A stretch of 64,000 bases of DNA from Xenopus tropicalis. Its lineage: Eukaryota; Chordata; Amphibia; Anura; Pipidae. The stretch lies in assembly GCF_000004195.4 (NCBI RefSeq), contig NC_030678.2, positions 88,386,904 to 88,450,903 of the forward strand, given 5' to 3'. Position 1 is the stretch's first letter; the number at the start of each line of letters is the position of its first letter. Below the pieces are notes generated by a model that was not told where the DNA came from, searched no databases, and saw only the letters and a list, made by a program, of their open reading frames with translations. Shown here one piece after another: positions 51,453 through 64,000 of the stretch. The position numbers were made by a program, and so were the translations under genes.

Positions 51453-51723
51453 AGGGTGCACCAAATCCAGGATTCGATTCGGGATTTGGACAAGATTCAG
51501 CATTTTTCATCAGGATTCAGATTCAGCCAAATCCATTTGCCTGGCTGAAATCATTCCAAATCCTTAAAAGCAGGTAACTTTTTTCACATAAACATGATAG
51601 TCTTTATACCCTCCTATGCATATTCAAATTAGCATTCAGAGTCGGTTCAGTATTCAGCTGACTTTTCGATGAAGGATTTGGCGTTTGGCCGAATCCCAAA
51701 ATAGTGGAATTTCTGAGATGCTA
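51453..51723. mobile_element. hAT-like MITE, TAGGGTGCACCAAATCC family
   Basis: Begins AGGGTGCACCAAATCC and ends with a decayed GGAATTTCTGAGATGCTA. The interior is full of GATTCAGATTCAGCC and GGCCGAATCCC words, a recognised Xenopus repeat. Diverged. Confidence 0.55.
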
Positions 51724-52723
51724 CAGCCATAGGAATTCAGGACCCATTAAATGTATTTCAGCTCCCATGGCTGAGATGGGCCAATTACTTCCTTACTTAC
51801 AAGTAACAATTACTTACAAAAGCAGCCCTATTAGTGAAGACCTATAGGTAACATTTCATGCAAATTTACATCTAAATTGTTCCTTATTAAAGATGTTGCC
51901 TATGGAACAATAGTTGTGGGAACCATTGTTATTTTCTGTGTTGTTAAATACAAATAAAACCCAGTGAACTTAAAAAGAAAATCAGAAGTTGAAAAATAAA
52001 ATAAAATGAAAAATTACATCTAAAACACCAGATGGTCCATTCAGTCTACAATGCCACTCTATGGTGCCATTAAAGATGCCAGCATAAAGCAAGCATTGTT
52101 TATAAAGAAGTGACCGCATCAATTTTACCCAGCAGCATTTGTAAATAACCCATTATGGTGGTGAATTCATATAGTAGGCTGAAAGAAGAACAAGGTAAGA
52201 ACAGAATGCACTCAGTGAGATACCATTAAGCTTTTGAAACCACTGAGGGCACTCATCATATAACCTGAATATTTACAGAAAGAAAGAAAAACTAGGTGAC
52301 TCAGGTACTTTTTACTTGTTTGAATGTTTTATGTGGCCAGCTTTATTAAAGAATGAAAATGAAAAAAAATGGAAAAGAAAAAGAACAAAATCTGTTCATG
52401 GCATATAATCAGGTTATAAGAACTGAGCACATACTCAGATGGCACACCTGCTGCTTGCTTATTCTTCTTTATCTCCTTATCTCCTGGAGTAGCGAATGCC
52501 ATGAACTATGACACAAACAAGGTGCTTCGCCTGGGTGCATGGTGAAGGTCCCTCCATTAAAAAAAATTCTATTTATTAATAAAAAAGCTTTTCATTTCCC
52601 TTTCACATCCTTTTCTTTGTGTCCAGTAACATAAGATCACATTTTCTTTGCATTTAATTCTTTCCTAGCTGAAATGTATTTATTTTTAATGCGCTTAATC
52701 AGTGCTGCTTTAAGAGAAGCTTG

Positions 52724-52779
52724 GAAGCTAGATTTAGCTAGATATGGAAGCTAGATTTAGCTAGATATGGAAGCTAGAT
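52724..52779. repeat. 23-bp tandem repeat, about 2.4 units
   Basis: Two perfect units beginning GAAGCTAGATTTAGC and a partial third. Confidence 0.85.
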
Positions 52780-53035
52780 AAAGACAGAAATTATTGAATC
52801 TACAACTTGTTGCCCTGTAGCTAATTCTGAATTACATGTCCAAGCAGCATTGCAGATAGACATAAGCCATGCAGTAATTAGTCAAAGCAGCATTTGCCAC
52901 CCACTCTATCTGGGCTAAAATACCTGGGAATTATGATAGCTTGACTTGTCTTCTTGGACAGCTAGAAGGGATGGTCATCTTAAGTAGAAAAAAAATAGTG
53001 AAATTCAGGGGATTGTACAAAATGACCCGGACATA

Positions 53036-53604
53036 GGGGCTGATTTACTAATCCACGAACGGTCCGAAGGCGTCCGAATGCGTTTTTTTCGTAATGATCT
53101 GTATTTTGCAATTTTTTCCTAAATTGTCGCGACTTTTTCATAGCCATTACAACTGTTTCACAAAATGTCGCGACTTTTTCGTAGCGCTACGACTTGCACG
53201 AATTGTCGCGACTTTTTCGTAGCCTTCGCGCCGAGTACGAAAGTTTTGGATTCATTCAAGCTTCAGTATTGTGACTTTTCTTGGGCCAGGTTGGAGCTGC
53301 AGAGTGCCATTGAGTCCTATGGGAGGCTTCCAAAATCATGCAAAGTCTGAAAGTTTTGCCCGCCGGTGACGAGCACTCAATACGGAAAAGTCACGACAAT
53401 GTACGAGCAAATCGTAGCGGCTACGAAAAAGTTGCGACTTTTCGCGCAAGTCATAACAGCTACGAAAAAGTCGCAACAATTTACGATAAAGTCGTAACGG
53501 CGACGGAAAAAATCGCAAAAAATACGAAAAAGTCGCAAAATGTTCGTTTCCAATCCGAGTTTTTCCCATTCGGATTCGAATTCGTGGATTAGTAAATCAG
53601 CCCC
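53036..53604. mobile_element. Hairpin MITE, GGGGCTGATTTACTAA family, copy 3
   Basis: Ends GGGGCTGATTTACTAATCC and GGATTAGTAAATCAGCCCC, flanked by ATA on both sides (53033-53035 and 53605-53607). Unlike the other copies its centre (about 53225-53345) is a non-palindromic insert containing CATTGAGTCCTATGGGAGG. Confidence 0.85.
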
Positions 53605-54939
53605 ATAGTGTTGCTTGCTGCTCCACACTGAATCAAGTCATCCCGGCCAAATACTGGGTTAATAAATTGATCAGGCTGTAGGTAAAGATACAGATCCACC
53701 CTCCCAAATCTATAGTTAAATAAAACATATTTCTTTAAAAGGGTCCTCTTACTGGCATCTCACTATTTGCTACCCAGCAGCGTGAACTTGGAAAACAGGC
53801 TGTTTGCATTTTACGGAATTCTTGAATGTTTGGATTCATTTCTATTCCATGTATCGTTTTTTTCATTTCTCTCCTCCAAATTAGGCTATAACAGGTCTGT
53901 AATGCTTTTCTAATGGCTGTAAGCAGGTCGTTTTGAGCAAAACATGCAAACCTTTCAACTAATGGGCAACAGTTAATACTTCTGCTTTATATTTGTAATA
54001 ATTATGCAAGTTAATAGAAACTGTGTTACACTGCATATATAAATTATCCAGGTTTCCCCAGGCCTTCTGCTGTACCATAAAGCTTCTGGATCACTGCAAA
54101 CTACTGAACATATTCTAGCAAAGCATTGGCGAAGAGAACGCTGCCACCAAGATACTGTGAGATGTATTTGCGTTCATGCTGTGAATGGTCATTTCGGTCT
54201 GACTTGTGCAGGATTAATGGTGTCTGACAGAGGATATTTTTATGCTGATACAGGCAAAAGAAAGTAGAATCTTTCAGGGATTTCTGATAAATGTTTGTAC
54301 TCATGTGGCTTGCAGGTGACCTTCTAAACCATGTCTGCACTAAAGCTGGATTAAGTGTCTGCAAAAGCTTGGAAGTTTATTGCTTTGTATAAAAGAAAAA
54401 TTGGCTATCCAAAATTCTATCATCTGTTTATCTATTTACTTATATTAAATGCTAGAATTTACAACTTATCACCTAGAACAGAGATTTAAAACTTTATTAA
54501 GATCATGTCAAAATCATTTTTGTATGCAATATAAAGGCAATATAAAAGAAAGTGCCACAATATTTTGCTCACATTGTAACTAACAGCACACTGAATAGAT
54601 GATGATCCCCTTCAGTCACCTGGATGAGAAACTATTCTTCAGTCTCTCAGCAAACAAATCATAGCTCAAGTATCAGGCAAGGGAATTAGGTAGTAACAGC
54701 ATTATTATTAAATCAGGCTAAAGTCAGTAACCAATAAGAAAAACGCAAGAACTTGAGCTGATAGAATTGAAGGGAATTCAGTGGAGGTAACTGAGCAGTA
54801 GGAGAGTAGCAGGGAAATATGAGCTGAGACTAGAGGACAGGGACTGTGAAAGCAGATGAGCTGGATCAAGATAGCAGACAGAAGACTATGGAACAGGTTG
54901 GTTCAGGAGGATAGATAGGCAGTGATTCCTTTAACTGTA

Positions 54940-55215
54940 TTTGTGCTAGTAGTAGTAAGTAAGTAGTAAAACAGGGCAAATGCATGAGATGCGGCTACTG
55001 TATGACCTTTTTCCCTTGCCGCTACTTATTTGATTTGACCACAAAGTATTTGGCACAACCGCAACTTTTTTTTTTTTACCCCACTGCAACTTTTTTTGAC
55101 GTGACCGCAACTTTTGATTTTTTTCCTCGCTCTGCAAATTGTTACAGCAGTTTTGCAAAATAATTGCCTATTGCAAAATGTGGAATTTTGCAAATTGCGG
55201 AATCCATCACACATT
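54940..55215. mobile_element. Decayed TAGTGATG-like element with ACCGCAACTTTTT units
   Basis: Units such as ACCGCAACTTTTTT and CTGCAACTTTTTTTGACG, then GCAAAATGTGGAATTTTGC and ATCCATCACAC at the right. It resembles the core of the hAT copies but has no intact end. Confidence 0.4.
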
Positions 55216-56340
55216 GGATACTAGGCTTGCATGATTAAATTTAATTTTCATTCAACATCCTCACATGTTATTCCCAAACTGATGGAAGAGCAGTCAGTAT
55301 TTGGATCCCTTCAGAATTCCACATATAAACAGGGTAACTAGAAATCCTGGAAGCACAGTTCTTTGTAGCTATTTAAAAGTGTATGTGGGTCCACTGTGTA
55401 TATATATATAAAGAGATAGAAATTATTTGATTGATGAAACAGGGAGAGCTAGAAAACTACTGAGAAATGTCTTTTCCCTCATTATTGGATGAAAATGGGT
55501 CATTAAAACAGATGCTTGTCAGTATGTGGGTAGAAGAGTGATTACAGAACTTTTCTCAGAAACGTCCAAAAGATACAGTATATATGGTTATTGAAATGTT
55601 ACTTTACTAATGATTATTTATAGCCCTGCATGCATTCATATGTATACAAATACAAAGGATAGCACAAAATATGACCACCATCTTTGTTGAGTCGAAATAA
55701 GTGACTAAAACGAAAACCAACTTTTGGCAGTGTACTTTATGGAGGTAAATATTTCAGGTATTTGCTCCTTCTGTTTTTAGAAGTGAAAAGAGGTTTGTTA
55801 ACACTAAACCATAATTATTGGTACGTTTAGCTGAAGTTGCATTGCAATCTGCAACATTCTAGAACATTCTTAATGAAGCATGTAGGGATTCCTTAACAAT
55901 ATTTTAAAAATAGTCTGAAGCAAGGGAGACAGATTCATTGATACAAAAATTAAACATAGATGTAAAAAGTAAATCTTATTGGATGACCTTAAGTGCATTT
56001 AATATGCTTCAATTCTCAATTTTTCAATAGAAGGCTGAAAACTAAAAAAAAGTACTATTTGGAAAAGTATCTTTAAATCTACAAGAGCCCCTAAAAGTAA
56101 GCTGACCCCATAAAACCATATATTTTTGGAAAATACATATTAAGATGAATGTAAAATAGGTATTTATGTCTTCCTAGTCCAAACTATCAAATCGCAAAGC
56201 TAGCAATTTACAAAATGTTTTCCCATGTGTCCTTAGATGCCCAGTATGCATTTGGTCCTAAAGCATTTGGTTGTTAATTCAAACTACTTTAACTATTGGG
56301 ATTCTGAACCAGTCTGAATGGGGTCATATTGTGTATGAAG

Positions 56341-56612
56341 TACAGGTATAGGACCCGTAATTTGGATCTCCATACCTTAAGTCTACAAAAAAATCAATAA
56401 AACATTAATTAAACCCAATAGGATTGTTTTGCATCCAATAAGGATCTTAGTTGGGATCAATTACAAGGTTCTGTTTTATTATTACAGAGATAAAGGAAAT
56501 AAGTTTTAAAATTCTGAATTATTTGATTAAATGGAGTCTATGGGAGACAGGCTTTCCGTAATTCTGAGCTTTCTGGATAACGGGTTTCCGCATAAGGGAT
56601 CCCATACCTGTA
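56341..56612 (-). mobile_element. TA-flanked MITE, near-complete copy
   Basis: TACAGGTATAGGACCC on the left and GGGATCCCATACCTGTA on the right, with TA at both outer edges. The best-preserved short copy of the family here (272 bp). Confidence 0.75.
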
Positions 56613-56670
56613 CTAGTAAAAGTATTCCACCAAACATAAAAAAAGTCAACTGACATGAAATGGCATTTCA

Positions 56671-56694
56671 AAATTAAAAAAAAAAAAAAAAAAA
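56671..56694. repeat. Poly(A) tract
   Basis: About 20 consecutive A with one TT interruption at its left. Confidence 0.8.
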
Positions 56695-56728
56695 GGAATA
56701 GCAATGTAGTAATATTGAAATGACTGCA

Positions 56729-56850
56729 AATATATGCACACTGGACATTTCTATTTAATATAAATTGTTTTTATTAATATTGAATATATGCACACACTTA
56801 TAAGACCGGACATTTATATTTCATATAAATTGTTTTTATTAATATTGAAT
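56729..56850. repeat. Local tandem duplication of an AT-rich block
   Basis: The block ATATATGCACAC...GGACATTT...ATATAAATTGTTTTTATTA is present twice (about 56729-56783 and 56784-56850). The second copy carries a short insertion, ACTTATAAGACC. Confidence 0.75.
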
Positions 56851-57069
56851 TATTGTTATTTGAATAAAGCCATAGCTGACCTTTGCACATAGGTCTGTTG
56901 GAAAGACATTAAATCTTATTAGAAACTGCTTTGCCACAAAATAATAGTGCCATAGGTAGTATAATTTTGTAAAAGTAAAAGTATCATTATAATAATAATT
57001 CTTTATTTTAAAGAGAATAAAACCCACTGCAGAGGCCTCTTTTCCCCTCTCCTTATCATGGCTTCCCAT

Positions 57070-57560
57070 AAAACAAAGATTAAATCTTTCTCATATCCTT
57101 CAAATCCCTTCATTCCTCTGCACCTCACTACACTCTTGTGTCTCTATACATTCCTAACTCCTCTACTCTTCTCAGAGAAGCCGCTTGGTTGCAAAAACCC
57201 CTTCTATTGCTGTTTTCCACCATAAACCTGTCTTGCTCCTCCTTATTTTTGGAATGTCCTGAATTCCTCCAGAGAGAATTTTCCCTCAGTCTTTTCAGAA
57301 ATGAACTTTTAAAGATTACCCCTTGGAGCACTCCCATGGAAATTGGCTCTTATATTTCAGTGTTATCCACTGAAACCTGCAGCACTGAATACCCTTATAT
57401 TTGTGCTTGTAACTTACTGTCCTATTTAGATTGTAAGCTCTATGGGGCAGAGACCTCCATCCTCTTGTTGCTTGGATGCTTAGATTTGGGCAATCTTTAA
57501 TGCAACTGTACTTTGTATTTATTAATTTATTTTGTATTTATTTGTATATTATTGTAATGA
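57070..57560 (+). mobile_element. Possible LINE or SINE 3' region
   Basis: ATTGTAAGCTCTATGGGGCAG at about 57430 is a signature found near the 3' ends of CR1/L2-like repeats. The region is otherwise pyrimidine-rich, with no RT motif. The 120-residue plus-strand frame at 57138-57500 has no recognisable domain. Confidence 0.35.
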
Positions 57561-59895
57561 CCCTGTGTTTGTTCAATTAATTCACTGCTGTAAAAGTATA
57601 ACTAGCACTAAAAGGGTGGCACCATGCCTGGCTTTGGCAGCAATCAAAAACCAGGAACATTTGCAGCGGAACCTGCCACTGTGCTAAGCTGCCTTTAGTT
57701 AGGAGACACAAGAAAGTGGGGCATATTGGGATTCATCTGTGAGGGTGTGGTTCAAAAGGGAAGCCTTTTCAGGGGGCCTGTACACTTTTTATCTACCGTG
57801 ATATTCTATGTTTGAAAGATTGCAGATGTCTTGGTTTATTAACAAAAGGCATTTCATTCCCACTAGATAAGGAAAAGTTTAATTCTCCATTTGCTACTGC
57901 TTTTATCTCTTGGTTTCCTTTACATTAGAAAGAGCCACCCCCATGTTATGCCTGCATCTGAAGCTGGGTGCCAGGTAATGGTAAGAATGGTATGAATGCA
58001 AGTAGAATGGAATATAGGTGTGACCTTGTGATATCTAGATGTCATATACAAATCCAACTTTGCTTGATTTCCTTGATCACATCATAAGCTTGATTTGTCA
58101 ATTTGATTTATTATTAATGTCAATCTTTCCTTGCCACTAAACTCAATACAGTACCAACGGATCAATGTTATCCAGCCGCTTCAGATGTGAAAGATGCATC
58201 CTTATAATTATGTCAGTGGAAGAGACTGAGAATAAAAATCTGATTTAAATCAAAGCAACTAACATAATAAGGAGATGATAAAAACAAGGAATGTCATACC
58301 CCTAGCCTATACTGAGGTCAAAGTACCAATGCCAAAATGGTTAGTATAAGTCTGTTTATGCAGAAATGTTTCAAATTTTTGGACCATTGTTATACTTTGG
58401 TGAAGTTGTTAAGAGAAGGAGTGAAATGACTGAATTTGTAAAGTATATACAGTATGTGTGCACGTTAAACTTCCCAGCATCCTTAGACAGGATTCTGCAA
58501 CTGGGAAATATGGAGGCTTCAGCAGGTCAGGCACTCTGATCTACTCTACTCTATTTATGAAAAGAAAAGAGTAGGATTTCAAAATCATCAACCTGCATAC
58601 CACAACAGAATTCACATGACTTAATCTGGAACCTTGATGGTTTCTATAATTCTAAATTCTCTCACATATACTTCCCGCAATATTTCATGATTTGTGTTCT
58701 GGGAATTGTTCAATACCCTGACAAAACCATTTACCAAACTACCCCTCCTTTCTCGATGCTAAGAATGCTTTTCTTTATTGTGTGGGTTGCAGTGTGGAGG
58801 AGATTGAAAAATTGCTTGACCCCTGCAGTTGAAAAAAACAACACCTGCAATTTTATTTCTGTCAATGTATGGAACATTTAATCTGTGAATAATGTATTCT
58901 GCTGATTATTGACAATGGATGTTCTATGTTTACATTATTATTACTGCAGCAGCAGAATTTCTATGCAGTTCCCTTACCTAATCTCTGCATGAAGTATGCT
59001 CGGATGCTTATAACTTAGTCAACAAAGTGAACAGAAATATGAGAATGAACTTATTGGATTCAAGATGTTATTCATTCAAATTCAGTATCTAAAGGTAATA
59101 GCTTAATCCTTGACTTCTTCTATTGTTAAGCTTGATTTATTATTTTTAAGAAAATATTCCATCTCTTATGCAATGAACAATCTGTTCACTTATACAATAC
59201 ATTATGTACTATTTGTTTGGTTGAACAGCCCTCCCTCCTCATAGTACTTGTAAGTTGTTTGTAAGGGGTCTGATTTCCAGTACAGTCATTATGCAACAGT
59301 TATTTTCATTTTATTAAAGAACATTATACCCCAAACAATGTAGGACTCTATGAAAATATATTGTGTAAAACAGCTTATATGTAAAGCCCTGCTGCATCTT
59401 ATTAAGCCATTTTCATAAAATATACTTTTTTTGTAATATGTGCCACAGGATAGTCCTAAATAGAAAATTGCCATTTTATGTACTTCACAGTGCACACAAA
59501 CAAACCAAGGGCACACATACATGTTAGGCCACATCAGCCAATTAATGTGCAAAGTTCTGTCTTTTGTTCCCACACTTCTTCCTGTTACAGTTACAATGCT
59601 CCAGAGATAGACACAATTAAAACTGCATCATTTCCTGTCAGGTAATCTGAGGGAGCACAATATGTTTTTGGAGGGCACACCACATGTACAAATACAAAGC
59701 AATATCTTTAAAAAGAAATGAATGCAAATGAGAAACTGTTAACCAAGCCCAAATAGGGGCAGACAGCATATAGATACAAATTTGTTAATTACTCAATGCA
59801 CGCCTATTCAAAAATCAGAGAGTCCAGGAAACACAATGCTCTTTATATAGTTAGTAAATAATAACAAACAAGAGTTTCACATACCATACCACCAA

Positions 59896-59921
59896 TATTA
59901 TATATATATATATATATATAT
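59896..59921. repeat. (TA)n microsatellite
   Basis: About 12 TA dinucleotides inside the nested region of the T2 element. Confidence 0.9.
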
Positions 59922-59990
59922 CAATCCAAATGGTGTCCGCAATCCAAGGCTCAGTATTCTGCGGGGTGCATAGCCAAAATTGTGTATATA

Positions 59991-60138
59991 CAGAAAATAA
60001 TAATCATCCGTGGCCAGCACACCCTTCAATGCTTTATCAAAAATTTATTGAAAATATATTGTTTAAAACAATATATTTTCAATAAATTTTTGATAAAGCA
60101 TTGAAGGGTGTGCTGGCCACGGATGATTATTATTTTCT
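59991..60138. repeat. Perfect 148-bp palindrome
   Basis: The two 74-bp arms are exact reverse complements with no spacer. The axis is at 60064.5 within GTTTAAAAC and the arm ends are AGAAAATAATAATCATCC / GGATGATTATTATTTTCT. TATA repeats lie immediately outside both arms. Probably a foldback MITE end pair, or an inverted duplication of a TA-rich element. Confidence 0.85.
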
Positions 60139-60149
60139 ATATATATATA

Positions 60150-60429
60150 CAGTATCGGACTGGGACCCCAGGGGCCCACCAGAAAACCTTGGACCCTGGG
60201 CCCACTCTCCAAACAATATTTCCTTGTTTCCTCACTCAACCTCTTTATTCTCCTAGTCTCTTTTATATACATGCTAACATCTATCCTTCCATCTATTTCT
60301 CCTCCTTCTTCCCATTCAGAAATAGCAAATGACCTTGAAGTAGGCCAAATGGTCAGGAGCAGGAGGGCCCACTGACACCTGGGCCCACCGGGAGTTTTCC
60401 TGGTATCCTGGTGGGCCAGTCCAACTCTG
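60150..60429. mobile_element. hAT-like MITE, CAGxxTxGGACTGG ends
   Basis: Left CAGTATCGGACTGGGACCCC; the right end, reversed, reads CAGAGTTGGACTGGCCCACC. Same family as 44451. Both sides are TA repeats, so an 8-bp duplication cannot be judged. The 143-residue minus-strand frame at 60063-60494 is an artefact of this and the adjacent palindrome. Confidence 0.65.
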
Positions 60430-63400
60430 TATATATATATATAATATATAGATCTCTGAATTAGCACACAGCCCATCACAAAATGGTGGCTCACTCAAGG
60501 GGAGTGGCAATATTTACTGATATATATAATATATATATGTATTCCAGTTTTATAAGATTCCTTAATAGGCCACTTTATTAACTATCTGTTGCTTAAATAT
60601 TAATTCTGGGAGTATAGTTTTCCTATAAGTAAAAAATAAATAGAATGTCTATTTAATGGTGCTTATATGACTTTCAAAAATGGGCAGCAATTCAAAGCTG
60701 CTGTAGGTGAAGCAAGATGCCTGGAATTGAATTTTCACCATAACTGGAGTGTTGTGCATTTGATAGCCCTTCTATAAAGTAATATAAAGGAAAAGCTACC
60801 ACAAATGTACCAGGTGAACATGATCTGGTGACCAGCAGCAAATTGCACAGAAAAAACCTGAGAAAAACAATTACAGGTAAAAACAGGAAAAAAATAACAT
60901 TTCAGCAAGGCTATTACTGTAAAGGTTTTAAGGCACAAGATCTGCAACAAGAATTCTAGGATGTAATGTTCTACAAATAACAGCTTGTTAGCGGGCCACC
61001 TTCACAGGCTAACATTTACTGACCGAAAGAAGTCTGCTCTCCTCATTCCATGCCATACAGTTAGTAGCATTAGAGAAAAATATACACATAATGATGCCAC
61101 CGTTCAAAAGCTGCTCTGTAGGAGATGACAGTTTGAGAAATAATTGCCAATATTTTGTTTCAAATAAAAAGGCAATGGGCTTTAAAATTCTTGTCACATA
61201 TTTATATACTGGATAGTGTATTTGCATCTTATTTCTAGAAAATAAAATGCTTATTTCTGCATTATAGCATGAGCTACTTTTATTTCTGAAGTCTTTTAAG
61301 GTTTGGCTTAACGTCCTTGTCAGCTTATAGTCGTGTTTTAACCAGAGTCCTCTGATAAAGGGAAAATGTTTGCCATTTTTGACATAAACTCATTTAGCTG
61401 GGCTTATCTAATAATGGTACATAAATGTATAAACACTATTTAAACTTTATAGTTCATTTAAATATTACAAAATATAAATGTATTTTGTTTCTTACATAGA
61501 CACACATTGCCACAGAATTAAAGGTAAACATGTCTGTCTATGACATATATAAACCATTTCTTAACACCCCATAGTCTCACAGTGTAACCCCAACCTTACC
61601 TTGTTCAGTTGTGAAGTGATAGATTCTGGGACTTGAAGCACCTTTGTTTTTTAGAAAACCTATGCCCACCCACTATGGAAAGCACAGAATTTATCACTTT
61701 AAAATGGAACAAGATAGAGGTAGGGTTGTATGACATTTAAAGGGCTCACTGCTACCTTCAGGACAGGGTGCAAAAAATGTTCACAATGTATTTTGCGCAT
61801 TCTACCCTGCAGGTAAAAGAATAGAGCAGATCTCTTAATTCAATATAGAGGCCTGCTTCGCCCCATAGAAACCAATGCTGCCTGCGTTTGGTAGAACTGT
61901 GCTCATGATAGATAGTTGCCCCAGGTACATAACTGTTCCCTCTACTGCCCCCTAACATGTATCATTCACTGTGGTAGACTGTAAGGACTGGCTGCCTTGC
62001 CCCCTAGATGTGCGCGTTTCAACTTGTGCTGGATTTGTTATATGGTGCAAGGTGCAGAGTGCAGCCAGATTCTGGAAGCAAGTAAAATAAACACTAAGGG
62101 GCACTCTTTGGAACACTTTAGTGCTTTTTCACTTGTGTCCAGAGTCTCAGGTAAAGTGAGCCTAAGTGGGTTGCGAAATAGATCGTAACGGTCTATAATC
62201 TAGAGATTATCTAGACTATATTCATATATATAAAGTATATTGTTCAGATAGTGTAAAGCCCAACGGTATGAACTCCTGTCAAAAAGGGGTTTATTTTCTT
62301 TGTTAATAGAAGAGCTCAATTGGTATTAGAAAATGATAAAAGAACTTATTGTAATAAAGCTTACTTTCTATTGCTACTGGGAAACAGGACCTACAATTCA
62401 CAATACATTACCTGTCTGAGCACTAGAATAGTGAGAGATGTATGTTTCAAGCAAACTCTATCCCTGCCAAATACAATTTATAATCTATATTTTTGAGGTG
62501 ACAAGGGACAGAATTTAGGGCATAATTATAACCACTAAGCCATATTTTTTAATCTATATTCACGTTTGGCATTGGAGGGGCCCTAATGTAAAGAGTAAAT
62601 GCACAGTGGTGGCATAAGAGGGGCTTAAAAGATAGTATTGATAAAACCTCGAAAAAAAAGAAATAATAAAACCATATATACCAAATGCTGATATAACTGA
62701 AAGAAGTAGTATGTCAGCTTAAAAATTGTAGATATATCAAGCAGGGCACTGGACAGAAGTTGGCTTTTAGTTTGAGTGGTGACCCTAGCTGATTGTGTTA
62801 CCCTTGGGTAAAGAATACATGAAGCACAGAGCCATGGGAAACAATATTTATATTAAGACATACAGTACTTCAGGAAGCTCCTACCAGCAAATCTGGAATT
62901 GTTACCAGCAACAAGATGATAAACACATTCTCTTGTACATTACACTGCAGGGCATTACTAATGGATGATCTTGTCAGACCAATTCGATAAAGACCTTTCC
63001 CAGGCACTGGCCAAGAGAGATTGATAGCAGCAAACCATTCAACACATGCTGTCTAAATGCAGCAACATTTTCAACCTTTTCTTATTATTCTTAGCTCATG
63101 GGTCCTGGGCAGATGCTTGAGGGAGCTTTCAAGTTGTGGAGTTGATAGGTCTTTTAGGAGAATGCATAGAATGGACAACTTGAGGCAGAGACTATGAGAT
63201 GACCTGCTGTACTCTGCTCCAGGAAACAATAGATCATTCTGTTTGTAGGCAATGTGACAGAGTAACAACATAAATTGCTCTTCCGTTATAGTTATACTGT
63301 AGTATATAAAGAATTACACATATGAACCTTTTTCACCAAAAATGCATATACTAGAGTTACTATATGGATGCAAACCAAAAATCCTAAATCTCTATAACAA

Positions 63401-64000
63401 GTGACAGTAGAGCCAATATTCCTACAAATAAACTTTTCATTTTAGATGCATAGTATAACTGCCACCTGTAAAGGATGTTATTATTTGGGATACTTGTACT
63501 TTTTTTTTTTTAATAAACATATACTTGTAGGATAACTCTATTTACCTAGTTTCTACTAACATTCCTTACAATAAGACTTGCCAGGCATATTGGGAGCCCT
63601 ATAGCAATGACAGAATATAACATCACTGGAAAGAGAGAAAAGCAAGCTGCACCCCAAAATAGCTCAATAGAAGTTGATAGATGTTCCTGCCTCTCTACAC
63701 CATTTGCATTATATACTAGTAAGTTTAAAGAAAGAAAAAATATTTGACACTGGGTAGAAATGTTTATAGTAATAAAATACACATGGACATAGTAAGTGTG
63801 GGGGCAAGAAACACAAACAAGTGGTGGGGGGGGTGTTGTAAGGGTTACTCTGTCTGATCTGCTTTTATGCCACTTCTAATTCCAGAAATACTAACTTGGA
63901 AGTTGTTTGGTGCAATTAATAAATTGAGGGTTACCCATCTCTGATATTAAACCAGTCAACCAGGCACATGGATAACTGACCCTAGCAAACTAGCAGTGGT

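Larger units (their letters stand above)
59314..60628 (+). mobile_element. T2/Kolobok-type MITE with multiple nested inserts
   Basis: Left TTAAAGAACATTATACCCC and right GGGAGTATAGTTTTCCTATAA. The left half matches 8401 onward as far as about 59660 and the right half resumes around 60460. The middle holds an AT repeat, a long palindrome and a hAT-like MITE. Confidence 0.6.

Noticed and set aside
60063..60494. A 143-residue minus-strand frame, the longest with a start codon
   Set aside because: It spans a perfect palindrome, TA repeats and a hAT-like MITE. No domain is recognisable.

Overview
The window is vertebrate nuclear DNA, almost certainly from a clawed frog (Xenopus, probably X. tropicalis). 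It has two small exons in long AT-rich introns packed with non-autonomous DNA transposons: TTAAAGG-ended T2/Kolobok MITEs, hAT-type elements with perfect 8-bp target duplications, and TA-flanked MITEs ending in CAGGTATGGG. There are no bacterial-style genes, operons or CRISPR arrays. Most open frames are chance or repeat-derived.

The one gene I can support lies on the minus strand. It is a CSMD-family gene (CUB and Sushi multiple domains), best matched to csmd2. Exon 23231-23425 encodes one complete Sushi/CCP module. Exon 15600-15807 encodes the first part of the following CUB module. Both have canonical splice sites, and their phases join cleanly to give the CSMD2-like junction CRADDACGG. 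The rest of that CUB, the preceding CUB1 and the other modules must lie outside the window (below position 1 and above 64000).

Layout. 1-15.6 kb is the downstream intron: a palindromic foldback element, T2 MITEs, an A/T-rich hairpin MITE, a hAT MITE broken by an insertion with 246-bp terminal direct repeats, and a hAT element carrying a 34-bp minisatellite. 15.8-23.2 kb is the 7.4-kb intron between the exons: a T2-like element, two oppositely oriented TA-flanked MITEs and a nested LINE remnant. 23.4-64 kb is the upstream intron, over 40 kb: a second LINE reverse-transcriptase remnant, at least five hAT-like MITEs, two GC-rich LTR-like pieces, two more hairpin MITEs, several mariner-like MITEs and an unexplained 178-codon open frame near 34 kb.

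I see no new gene system. The points most worth a second look are the nested insertions whose target duplications can be read exactly, the tandem arrays carried inside MITEs, the perfect palindromes and the orphan open frame. Repeat family names come from recognised end motifs and remembered consensus features, not from a database search.
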